53,481 nucleotides of DNA, from assembly GCA_023150775.1 (NCBI GenBank), contig JAKLKE010000009.1:1-53481 (forward strand), written 5' to 3'. A program made the translations under genes and the position numbers. Below the pieces are notes generated by a model that saw only the letters and a program-made list of their open reading frames with translations, ran no database searches and had not been told where the DNA came from. The stretch comes from Myxococcota bacterium. GTDB lineage: Bacteria; Myxococcota_A; UBA796; CAJQPC01. Below, piece after piece: positions 12,051-21,763 of this stretch; the first letter of the stretch is position 1; every line of letters starts with the position of its first letter.

Positions 12051-12472
12051 GAGGGCTCCGCTGGATGACAGGCTGTGCTTCCGCGCTGCTGCTGGCTGTC
12101 GAGGTGAGGTGGATGAGAGAGATCGATCCAGATCAGATCGATCCTTCATCCATCAGATCCGTGCCTATGCACGCTGGGGACTAGTCCGTAAGTGCGTATC
12201 CTGATTGAGTTCGCCCTATGGATCACCTGGGGAAGATCCAGGGGGCGGATCATGGAGCGACTCGGGAGCTGCCCACAGGGGTGTCTGGGCAGAGGAGCAG
12301 TCCATCGATCATCAACAGGGGCACCACAGCATACTCCGCAGCCTGTTAACAGGATTATCCATAGCCGCCACCGCCCGTTTTGAGGCCGCTGGGGGTCTTG
12401 CTCCGTCAAGAGCATGGGCGGCCGCGGAAGATCGGGGAGCACGACGGCGACGAGGGCCCTCTCCGGCGCGCT
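12051..12472. other. Non-coding region, candidate replication origin (oriC)
   Basis: About 420 bases without a convincing gene lie between divergent dnaN and an aminotransferase gene. The region has five GATC sites within 12121-12143, including a direct repeat of agatcgatcc at 12120-12129 and 12135-12144, with further GATC sites to about 12310. A DnaA-box-like ttatccata lies at 12355-12363 (8 of 9 to TTATCCACA), with weaker matches tcatccacc (reverse strand, near 12110) and ctgcccaca (near 12270). Genes read away on both sides for several kilobases, as expected at an origin. The dnaA gene itself is 29 kb away, so this is an inference, not a proven origin. Confidence 0.5.
12355..12363 (+). promoter_or_regulatory. 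DnaA-box-like site
   Basis: ttatccata differs from the consensus TTATCCACA at one position. It is preceded by the palindromic ctgttaacag at 12343-12352, giving a small AT-richer patch within the candidate origin. Confidence 0.45.
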
Positions 12473-13660
12473 ATGCTTCGCGGCGAGATCGTGAAGGAGC
12501 CGCCGTTGCCCCGTCCGCCGAACGTCACCAAAGAGGTCGCCGAGCTGCCCGGCGCCATCTTCTCAAAGCTCCAGGCGCGGATCGCCCAGCACCCCGGGCC
12601 GATCTTCCCCCTGCACGTCGGCGACACCTGGCTCGACCCCGTCGAGGGCGCGCGCATGGAGGATCTCACCCTGGCCACCCAGCCGCGCCTTCACCACTAC
12701 GTCTCGCCCCAAGGCGAGCCCGCGCTCATCGACGCCTTGGTGGAGAAGCTCCGGCAGAAGAACGGCCTCGCCGTGGAGCCCGGCGCCGTGCTCGTCACCG
12801 CCGGGGCGACGGGGGCCTTGGCCTCGGCCTTGGGCGCGCTGCTCTCCCCGGGGGAGGAGGTGGTCATCCTCGCGCCGTTCTGGCCGCTCATCCGGGGGAT
12901 CGTGCAGGCCTTCCGAGGGCGCCCGTTGGAGCTGCCGTTCTACGACCGCGTCGGCTCGGCGGCCGAGGCCGTCGCCGCCCTGCGCTCGGTGATCGGCCCC
13001 AACACCGTGGCGATCTACGTCTCGTCCCCGTCGAACCCCACGGGCCGGGTGCTGCCCCCGGACTGGCTGGAGGCCATCGCCGCCTTGGCCCGGTCCTTGG
13101 ACCTCTGGCTCCTCTCCGATGAGACCTATGAGGACTACGTGTTCCGCGGGGAGCACGTCTCCTTGGCGCGCTTCGCCCCCGAGCGCACGCTCACGGCGTT
13201 CTCGTTCTCCAAGGCGTATGGCATGGCGGGCAACCGCGTCGGGGTTTTGGTCGGACCCCCGGCGATCGTCGCCCAGGCGCGTAAGGTGAGCACCCACACG
13301 TTCTACGCCGCGCCGACGGCGGGCCAACGCGCCGCGCTCGTCGCGCTCACGCGCGGAGCGGAGTGGATCTCGAACGCACGAGCGCTCTATCAGACGGTCG
13401 GGGACGCCGCCGCGGCCGCGCTCCGCCTGCCGCCGCCTGAAGGCTCCACGTTCTTGTTCTTGGACCTGCGCGCCGTCCTCGATGATCGTGGCGTGGCGGG
13501 ATTTCTGGAGGACGCCCTGGAGGACGGGGTGCTCCTCGCGCCCGGAGAGAGCTGCGGCGCGGCGTACGCGGGCTGGGCCCGGCTGTGCTTCACGAGCGCG
13601 CCGCCGGATCAGGTTTACATGGCGGTCGCTCGCCTCTCTCGCCGATTGGGATACACTTGA
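12473..13660 (+). CDS. Class I/II PLP-dependent aminotransferase
   Basis: 395 residues from the ATG at 12473 (MLRGEIVKEPPLPRP). The frame is open upstream, but that part lies in the origin-like region and has no family character. Fold-type I aminotransferase marks are clear: GATGALASALGALLSPGEEV (PLP phosphate-loop region), SPSNPTGRVLP, SDETYEDYVF (the Asp that pairs with the PLP ring nitrogen) and SFSKAYGMAGNRVG, whose Lys (about residue 246) would form the Schiff base. The Arg near the C-terminus in ARLCFTSAPP fits the substrate-carboxylate position. Relatives act on aspartate, aromatic or alanine-type amino acids; the substrate cannot be assigned. It is the first rightward gene beside the origin candidate. 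Confidence 0.88.
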   Translation: MLRGEIVKEPPLPRPPNVTKEVAELPGAIFSKLQARIAQHPGPIFPLHVGDTWLDPVEGARMEDLTLATQPRLHHYVSPQGEPALIDALVEKLRQKNGLAVEPGAVLVTAGATGALASALGALLSPGEEVVILAPFWPLIRGIVQAFRGRPLELPFYDRVGSAAEAVAALRSVIGPNTVAIYVSSPSNPTGRVLPPDWLEAIAALARSLDLWLLSDETYEDYVFRGEHVSLARFAPERTLTAFSFSKAYGMAGNRVGVLVGPPAIVAQARKVSTHTFYAAPTAGQRAALVALTRGAEWISNARALYQTVGDAAAAALRLPPPEGSTFLFLDLRAVLDDRGVAGFLEDALEDGVLLAPGESCGAAYAGWARLCFTSAPPDQVYMAVARLSRRLGYT

Positions 13661-13717
13661 TGGTCCTGACTGGCGCAAGAGGCGCCGGGGTAAATCTCGC
13701 AGCGAAGAGGTGCGCGG

Positions 13718-15667
13718 ATGAGGTCGATCAGCGGACAGACGGTCGGGTTTGGGATCACGCTCTGGATGTGCTCGTCAGGCCTTGTGCTCGCGCAAGAGCT
13801 GCCTCCAGTTGGCCCGGCGACCATGAACGCCGACCCGATTCGGCCCTCCATCGACGCCACCCGGACGCTGTTCACCGATGACTCCACGGCGCCGGAGTCC
13901 AAGGCCGTCTACGTCCGCGCCGCGACGTGGTGGGTGCACAACCCCTACCTCTGGCAATGGGAAGACACGGGCGAAGAGGTCTCGGTCCTTCAAGACGCCG
14001 TCGCCTTGGGCCTCTCCGCGGGCTACGGCCTCGGCCCGGTGCGCCTGGGCGTCAACGTGCCGTTCTACGCCTGGTCGGCGGGCACGCTCCAGCCCAACGG
14101 CGGCCCCACCATGGGCGACCCGAGCCTCGACCTGAAGTGGACGCTCCTCAACCGTGAGGAGGGCAAGCCCGGCGTGGCCTTCGTCGGTCGCGGCGCCTTG
14201 CCCATCGGCGATCCCGAGAGCCTCTTGAGCTGGGGCACGATGACCTGGGAGGTCGGCCTCGTCGCGGACTACATGGTCGGCGACGCCTTGCTCATCGCGA
14301 ACGTCGGCACCCGCGGCCTGCCCGAGGTGACGCTCAATGAGCTGGAGATGAACGACCAGCTCTGGTACCGCCTCGCCGCGGCCTACGCCGTGAACGAGAC
14401 CTCCGGCGTGTCCTTGGAGGTCCTCGGCGGCGCGAACTACAAGACCATGAGCGTGTCGAGCGTCGGCAACCCCTCCGAGGCCCTGCTCGGCTTCTGGACC
14501 CAGGTGAACGAGAACGTGCGCCTCAACGGCGCCATGGGCGCGGGGCTCACTGAAGCCATCGGCTCCCCGGCCTGGCGCCTCACCGCGGGCTTGGCCTACG
14601 TGAGCAGCGGCCGCGGCGATCGTGACCTCGACGGCATCGTCGATCGTCTCGACGCCTGCCCGACCGTGGCTGAGGACCTCGACAAGTTCGAAGACGCCGA
14701 CGGCTGCCCTGAGCTCGACAACGACAAGGACGGCCTCGCCGACACCATCGACGCCTGCCCCATCGACCCTGAAGACAAAGACAGCTTCAAGGACGAGGAC
14801 GGCTGCCCCGAGGCCAACGCCCGCGTCGCCGTGGAGGTCATCTCCAGCGACGGTCGGCCCCTGCGGCTGCTCAAGGTCGCCATCGTCCCCGCGAGCGGCC
14901 CGACGACGGAGCAGTCCATCAGCCCGTTCAACGTCGATCTGGAGCCCGGAAGTTACCTGCTCCAGGCGAGCGCTGAAGGGATGCGCTCGGCCTCCCGCAC
15001 CATCGAGGTCCCCGCCGAGGGGCTGCTCCAGGTGCGTGAGATCCTTGAGCCCGAGGTCAAGCTCGGCACCCTCGTGCTGCGGGTGCAAGACCCCTCCGGC
15101 GCGCCGATCACCGCGACCTGGACCGTGGGCAACCAAGGCTACGAGTACGGCGCGAGCGGCGGCTTCGCCAAGCGGGATCTCCCCGAGGGCGACCACACCA
15201 TCGTCGTGCGCGCCGAGGGCTTCCAGCCCGGCGAGACGATCGTCACCGTCACCGCGGGCAAGCAGGTCGACGCCATCGTGATCCTCACCCCGTCCCGGGT
15301 GGTGCTCACCGCCGAGCGCATCGACATCCGCGAGCAGGTCTTCTTCGAGTACGACAAGGCGGTCATCAAGCCCGAGAGCTACGGCCTGTTGAACGAGGTC
15401 GCCTCGATCATCATCTCCCACCCCGAGATCCTGCGCATCCGGATCGAGGGTCACACCGATGACAAGGGCTCGGACTCCTACAACCTGAAGCTCAGCCAGG
15501 CCCGCGCGGACTCCGTGCGTGACTACCTGATCCGCCAGGGTGTGCCCGCGGTTCGCCTGTACTCCATCGGCTACGGCGAGACCCGCCCCATCGCCGACAA
15601 CAAGACCGCCTCCGGTCAGGCCCTCAACCGCCGCGTCGTGTTCTACATCGAGGAGCGGGCCGACTAA
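13718..15667 (+). CDS. OmpA-family outer-membrane protein with TSP3 repeats
   Basis: 649 residues. A signal peptide ends near VLAQ|E (about residue 26). Residues about 45-295 look like an outer-membrane barrel (Gly/aromatic alternation, GYGLGPVRLGVNVPFYAW). Residues about 300-366 carry thrombospondin type 3-like calcium loops (DRDLDGIVDRLDACP, DNDKDGLADTIDACP). Two beta-rich PEGA/carboxypeptidase-regulatory-like segments follow. The C-terminal domain (about 538-648) is OmpA-like and peptidoglycan-binding, with FFEYDKAVIKPES, IEGHTDDKGSDSYNLKLSQARA and NRRVVFYI. It should tie the outer membrane to the cell wall. A shorter paralogue follows 34 bases after the stop, suggesting a two-gene operon. 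Confidence 0.92.
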   Translation: MRSISGQTVGFGITLWMCSSGLVLAQELPPVGPATMNADPIRPSIDATRTLFTDDSTAPESKAVYVRAATWWVHNPYLWQWEDTGEEVSVLQDAVALGLSAGYGLGPVRLGVNVPFYAWSAGTLQPNGGPTMGDPSLDLKWTLLNREEGKPGVAFVGRGALPIGDPESLLSWGTMTWEVGLVADYMVGDALLIANVGTRGLPEVTLNELEMNDQLWYRLAAAYAVNETSGVSLEVLGGANYKTMSVSSVGNPSEALLGFWTQVNENVRLNGAMGAGLTEAIGSPAWRLTAGLAYVSSGRGDRDLDGIVDRLDACPTVAEDLDKFEDADGCPELDNDKDGLADTIDACPIDPEDKDSFKDEDGCPEANARVAVEVISSDGRPLRLLKVAIVPASGPTTEQSISPFNVDLEPGSYLLQASAEGMRSASRTIEVPAEGLLQVREILEPEVKLGTLVLRVQDPSGAPITATWTVGNQGYEYGASGGFAKRDLPEGDHTIVVRAEGFQPGETIVTVTAGKQVDAIVILTPSRVVLTAERIDIREQVFFEYDKAVIKPESYGLLNEVASIIISHPEILRIRIEGHTDDKGSDSYNLKLSQARADSVRDYLIRQGVPAVRLYSIGYGETRPIADNKTASGQALNRRVVFYIEERAD

Positions 15668-15701
15668 GCCCGGGCCTCGGCGCACAGGAGCCGCAAGAAG
15701 C

Positions 15702-17420
15702 GTGCTGGCCTTCTGGACAATCGCTGTCGCCGCCGCGCAGAGCGAGGCGGCGACCCCACGGCCAGCCGTGGAGAGCGCGCGGCTCTTGACCGTTGAGGAC
15801 GCCCGCGCCCACACCGGCTGGGGGCTCTCCGCCCGGGCCTATGGCCTGGGGGATCCCCTCACCCCGGCGCTCACCGGGGCGCACCTGAGCCTCGCCGGGG
15901 GCTTTGGGCCCGCGCGCCTCGGCCTTGACGCGCCCATCGGCGCCGCTGGGCTCGGCGCGGCGCGGCTCTCGGGGCGGCTGATCGCGCCTTGGGGCGTCGC
16001 CGAGCGCCCGGGGCTCGGCCTCTGGGGGGCGGTTGTCCTCCAAGACGGCCCCGTGGGGGAGCTGGGCCTGCTCGCCGACGCCCAGCTCGGCCTCGTGACC
16101 GGCGCGCTCACCCTCGGCGCCCGGGGCGGCGACGGCCCCACCGCCGGTTTTGGCCGCGCCGGGGCGTCGGTGGCGGTGTTTGACGCCCTGAACGTGAGCG
16201 CCGAAGTTCACCTCGACGCCCCCGGGCTCAACACCCTGTCGTGGAGCGCCGTCGGCGCCGCCCGGGCCCAGCTCGGCCCTTGGGTGGGCCTCGGCTTGGG
16301 GGTGGGCTGGCGGCCCGAAGACGACGGGCTCTCGGCGATGTTGGGCCTCAGCTTCAGCGCGCAGAGCGCCGCCGATGGGGACCGCGACGGCGTAAAAGAC
16401 GAGCGTGACGCCTGCCCCCGCCGGGCCGAGGACGAGGACGGCTTTGAGGACGAGGACGGCTGCCCCGATCCCGACAACGACCAAGACGGCCTCGACGACG
16501 CCCAAGACGCCTGCCCCGACCAACCCGCCCCGGATCGGGCCGATGGCTGCCCCGTGGGCCTCGGCCTCGTGCGGGTGCGCCTCGTGTGGACGGGCGCCGC
16601 CCCCGACGCCTTGGCGGAGCTGCGGCTCAGCTCCGCCGACCCCGAGGCCCCGAGCCAGCTCATCCGTGGCCTCGGCGCCGACATTGAGCTGAGCGCCGGG
16701 ACCTGGACCTTAGACGTCACCGCCCCAGGCATGTTGCCCGCCCAGCGCGCGCTCACCGTGCCCGGCGGCGGCACCCTAGACGTCGAGCTGATCCTGAGCC
16801 CCGACCCGAGCTGGTCCACCCAGCGCCTCCAGGTCGTGAACCACCAGGGCCAGCCCGTCGAGGCGATCGTCCGCGTCGACGGCGCCCGCCGCCCCGCCCC
16901 CGGCGGCGCCTTGGACCTCCGTCTGCCGCCAGCGCCGGTCACCGTCTCCGTCGAGGCCATCGGGTATCGTGGTGAGGTCCTGCGCCTGAGCCCGACCGCC
17001 GGCGTCGATCGTGTGCAGCAGGTCATCCTCACCCCCTTGTCCCGGGCCAATCTGACCGACGGTCAGTTAATCCTGCGGGAGCCTCTGCGCTTCACCCCCG
17101 GCACGGCGACCTTGACCCCGGCGAGCCAGGCTGTGCTCGATGAGGTGGGCTCCATCCTGCGCGCCCAGCCCGAGCTCGGCCTCGTGCGGGTCGAGGGCTT
17201 CTGCGAGCTCTATGGCGACGAAGATCAAGACGTGGCGCTCAGCCAAGCCCAAGCCGACGCCGTCGTCGCCGCGCTCATCGCCCGGGGCCTGAGCCCCGAC
17301 CGCCTGCTCGCCATCGGCTTCGGCCCCCCCGAGACGCCGCAGGAGGGCATCCGCCAGAGCGCCCGCTTCTTCATCGAGCGCCCTGAAGACGAGCTGGTTG
17401 AGCCCCCACCCACCCCCTGA
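15702..17420 (+). CDS. Second OmpA-family protein with TSP3 repeats
   Basis: 572 residues from a GTG at 15702, chosen because it follows AGGAG and opens a signal peptide (VLAFWTIAVAAAQSEAA). The frame is open back to 15540 but overlaps the preceding gene. The order of domains copies the upstream gene: barrel-like part, TSP3-like loops (about residues 225-286; DGDRDGVKDERDACP, DNDQDGLDDAQDACP), beta-sandwich linkers, and a C-terminal OmpA-like domain (about 457-561). In that domain the peptidoglycan-binding core is less canonical (VEGFCELYGDEDQDVALSQAQA instead of xGHTD), so wall binding may be weakened. Probably a tandem duplicate that has diverged. Confidence 0.88.
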   Translation: MLAFWTIAVAAAQSEAATPRPAVESARLLTVEDARAHTGWGLSARAYGLGDPLTPALTGAHLSLAGGFGPARLGLDAPIGAAGLGAARLSGRLIAPWGVAERPGLGLWGAVVLQDGPVGELGLLADAQLGLVTGALTLGARGGDGPTAGFGRAGASVAVFDALNVSAEVHLDAPGLNTLSWSAVGAARAQLGPWVGLGLGVGWRPEDDGLSAMLGLSFSAQSAADGDRDGVKDERDACPRRAEDEDGFEDEDGCPDPDNDQDGLDDAQDACPDQPAPDRADGCPVGLGLVRVRLVWTGAAPDALAELRLSSADPEAPSQLIRGLGADIELSAGTWTLDVTAPGMLPAQRALTVPGGGTLDVELILSPDPSWSTQRLQVVNHQGQPVEAIVRVDGARRPAPGGALDLRLPPAPVTVSVEAIGYRGEVLRLSPTAGVDRVQQVILTPLSRANLTDGQLILREPLRFTPGTATLTPASQAVLDEVGSILRAQPELGLVRVEGFCELYGDEDQDVALSQAQADAVVAALIARGLSPDRLLAIGFGPPETPQEGIRQSARFFIERPEDELVEPPPTP

Positions 17421-17516
17421 GCGTGGGCCAAGGTGGACCGGGCGCGTGGAGTGGGTGCCGATCCGGCGCTTGTTCGGTTAAGCGTGGGCACCCGCCCCTC
17501 TCCTCTGGAGCCTCCG

Positions 17517-19757
<2,241 letters not shown>

Positions 19758-19771
19758 GCGGCGACGGCGGC

Positions 19772-21127
19772 TCAGACGGCCTGGCTGAACCTCGGCGCGC
19801 GCTGGGGGGCGGCGAGACCGGGGTCAAAGGCGGCGGCGACGTTTCGCACGACGAGGCGCCCGGCCTCGGTGACCGTGAGGCCCCAAGGCGTGACCTGCAC
19901 GAGCCCGAGGGCCTCCAGGGGCGCGAGGCTCGCCAGCTCAGGGGCGAGGTCCATGGGCGGATCGAGGTCAAAACGTGCGGCCAGGTCCTCAAAGTCCAGG
20001 GACAAGTTGCACATGATCTGGTTGATGATGTGTTTTCGAAGTTGATCCTCGGGCGTCAAGAGCGCGCCTCGCTCCAAGGTGGGCAGCCCGGCCTCGGCCT
20101 GACGCCACCAGGTCGAGAGCTTTGAGGTCTGCTGAAACCAGGCGTCGTGGTGCTCGCTGATGGCGCTCACGCCCAGGCCGAGCTGCTCCAGGTCAGGCCG
20201 GGTGGTGTAGCCCATAAAGTTTCGGTGCAGGCGGCGCTCTCGGGCGGCGACGGCCAAGGCGTCGTCGGGCCGGGCGAAGTGGTCAAAGCCGATGGGCTCG
20301 TAGCCCGCGCCGCGTAAGGTCTCATGGGCCAACAAGAAGAGCTGCAGGCGCTCCTCCCCCTCAGGCCGGGGGAAGGCGTCGAGGCGGCGCTGGTGGGGCT
20401 TGAGCCAAGGGACGTGGGCGTAGCCAAAGACCGCGATGCGGTCGGGGTTGAGGCGGATCGTCTCGGCGAGGTCTTGGGCGAACACGGCGAGGCCTTGGCG
20501 GGGCAGGCCGTACATGAGGTCGATGTTGAGGCCCCTCATGCCCAAGGTCCGGGCCTCGCTGAGCACGGCGGCGACGCGCTCGGCGCGCTGGGGGCGGCCG
20601 ACGGCCTCCAAGACCCCGGCGTCGAAGCTCTGCACACCCATGGACACCCGGGTGGTGCCGAGCTGGGCGAGGACCTGGAGCTGTGCGGAGCTGGTGATCT
20701 CGGGGTCAAGCTCAACGTCGAGCTCGGCGCCGTCCATGGGCACAAACCGCCGGGTGAGCAGGCCGTGGAGCTGGCTCAGCTCCTCAGGGCTCAGCCAGGT
20801 CGGGGTGCCGCCGCCCCAGGCCATGCGCGCGATGGGGTGGGTCGCCTCGGGCAGGGGCAGGCGGCGCACCTGAACGTCCAGGGCGTTGAGGTAGCGGGCG
20901 GCGGCGTCGCGGCGCCCGGCGACGACCTGGTTACAGGCGCAGAAGCTGCACTGCTCCACGCAGAAGGGGATGTGGACGTAGACGCTCGCGGGGCTCGGCA
21001 GCCGGGCCTGGCGCGCGGCCTCCTCTTCAGGCGAGAGATCGACGCGCCAAGACGGGGCGGTGGGGTAGCTCGTGTACCGGGGGATGCGCTCGGAGAGGCG
21101 CAAGAGCGTGTCGTAGCTGAGGGTCAT
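19772..21127 (-). CDS. hemN: Oxygen-independent coproporphyrinogen III oxidase
   Basis: 451 residues from the ATG at 21127 (MTLSYDTLLRLSERIPRYTSYPTAP). The frame extends further upstream, but that part has no family resemblance and overlaps a divergent lipoprotein gene. The radical-SAM site YVHIPFCVEQCSFCAC has the C-x3-C-x2-C-x-C form that distinguishes true HemN from HemW, and the N-terminal RYTSYPTAP is characteristic. Further marks are GGGTPTWLSPEEL and LNIDLMYGLPRQ. The enzyme oxidatively decarboxylates coproporphyrinogen III to protoporphyrinogen IX in haem synthesis without O2, which suggests that the organism can live at low oxygen. It ends 14 bases from the convergent E1 gene. Confidence 0.94.
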   Translation of the reverse strand: MTLSYDTLLRLSERIPRYTSYPTAPSWRVDLSPEEEAARQARLPSPASVYVHIPFCVEQCSFCACNQVVAGRRDAAARYLNALDVQVRRLPLPEATHPIARMAWGGGTPTWLSPEELSQLHGLLTRRFVPMDGAELDVELDPEITSSAQLQVLAQLGTTRVSMGVQSFDAGVLEAVGRPQRAERVAAVLSEARTLGMRGLNIDLMYGLPRQGLAVFAQDLAETIRLNPDRIAVFGYAHVPWLKPHQRRLDAFPRPEGEERLQLFLLAHETLRGAGYEPIGFDHFARPDDALAVAARERRLHRNFMGYTTRPDLEQLGLGVSAISEHHDAWFQQTSKLSTWWRQAEAGLPTLERGALLTPEDQLRKHIINQIMCNLSLDFEDLAARFDLDPPMDLAPELASLAPLEALGLVQVTPWGLTVTEAGRLVVRNVAAAFDPGLAAPQRAPRFSQAV

Positions 21128-21310
21128 TCCGGCTCCAGAGCCGCCCGGTACAGCAAGGAGCGTGCCACGCTCTGCGGGTGCCCTGGGGGCGGCGCCTGGG
21201 CCAAGACGCACAGGGGGCCTGGGTGAGCCGCCCCACGGCGCGCGGTTGGCGATCCCGCCGCCGCTGGGGCATGATGGGGTGTCCCCAGAGATGAGCGAGG
21301 AGGAGAGACG

Positions 21311-21760
21311 ATGTCCCTTACGCGTGATGTTCGTTGTGTGGTCAGCGCCCTCGGCCTGCTGGCCCTCGTGGCCTGCGGAGACAAAGACGAGGCCGCGGAC
21401 GACTCCGGCGACGGCCCGGCGGTCAACCCCGACGCGCCGACGATCTCCTCCCTCGCCGTGACCTGCGAGCAGCACACCACCGGCGACACCTACTACTTCT
21501 GGCAGATCGCCGGTCAAGCGAACGACCCCCAAGGTGCCGAGAGCCTCACCACCTTCGCCGATCTGGAGGCCTACCGCAGCGGCGGCCTCATCGCGACCTT
21601 CGAGGACCTCGTGGTCATCGGCGAAGACGGCCAGATCGTCGGCTCGATCCGCGAAGACACCTCGGGCTTGTCCTGCTCCGACCCCACGGAGTTCAGCTTT
21701 AAGCTCTACGTCTCCGACGAAGAGGGCAACGTCATCATCGGCGAGGTCGAGGGCGCCTGA
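21311..21760 (+). CDS. Small lipoprotein of unknown function
   Basis: 149 residues. The signal peptide (MSLTRDVRCVVSALGLLALV) ends in the lipobox LVAC, followed by an acidic linker (GDKDEAADDSGDG) typical of surface or outer-membrane lipoproteins. The mature part is beta-rich with two Cys that could pair (TCEQ and LSCSD). An ideal ribosome site (aggaggaga) precedes the ATG. The gene stands alone, divergent from hemN and convergent, with a gap of 3 bases, with the large HExxH gene. No family recognised. Confidence 0.8.
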   Translation: MSLTRDVRCVVSALGLLALVACGDKDEAADDSGDGPAVNPDAPTISSLAVTCEQHTTGDTYYFWQIAGQANDPQGAESLTTFADLEAYRSGGLIATFEDLVVIGEDGQIVGSIREDTSGLSCSDPTEFSFKLYVSDEEGNVIIGEVEGA

Positions 21761-21763
21761 GCC

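Noticed and set aside
12146-12442. Short open frames in the origin-like region, on both strands
   Set aside because: No ribosome site, no motif, unusual composition; the stretch behaves as non-coding DNA.
13775-15814. Very long open frame on the minus strand opposite the OmpA gene
   Set aside because: Its product is low-complexity Gly/Ala/Val/Asp text, as expected from the antisense of G+C-rich coding DNA; the plus strand carries a clear signal peptide, TSP3 loops and OmpA domain.
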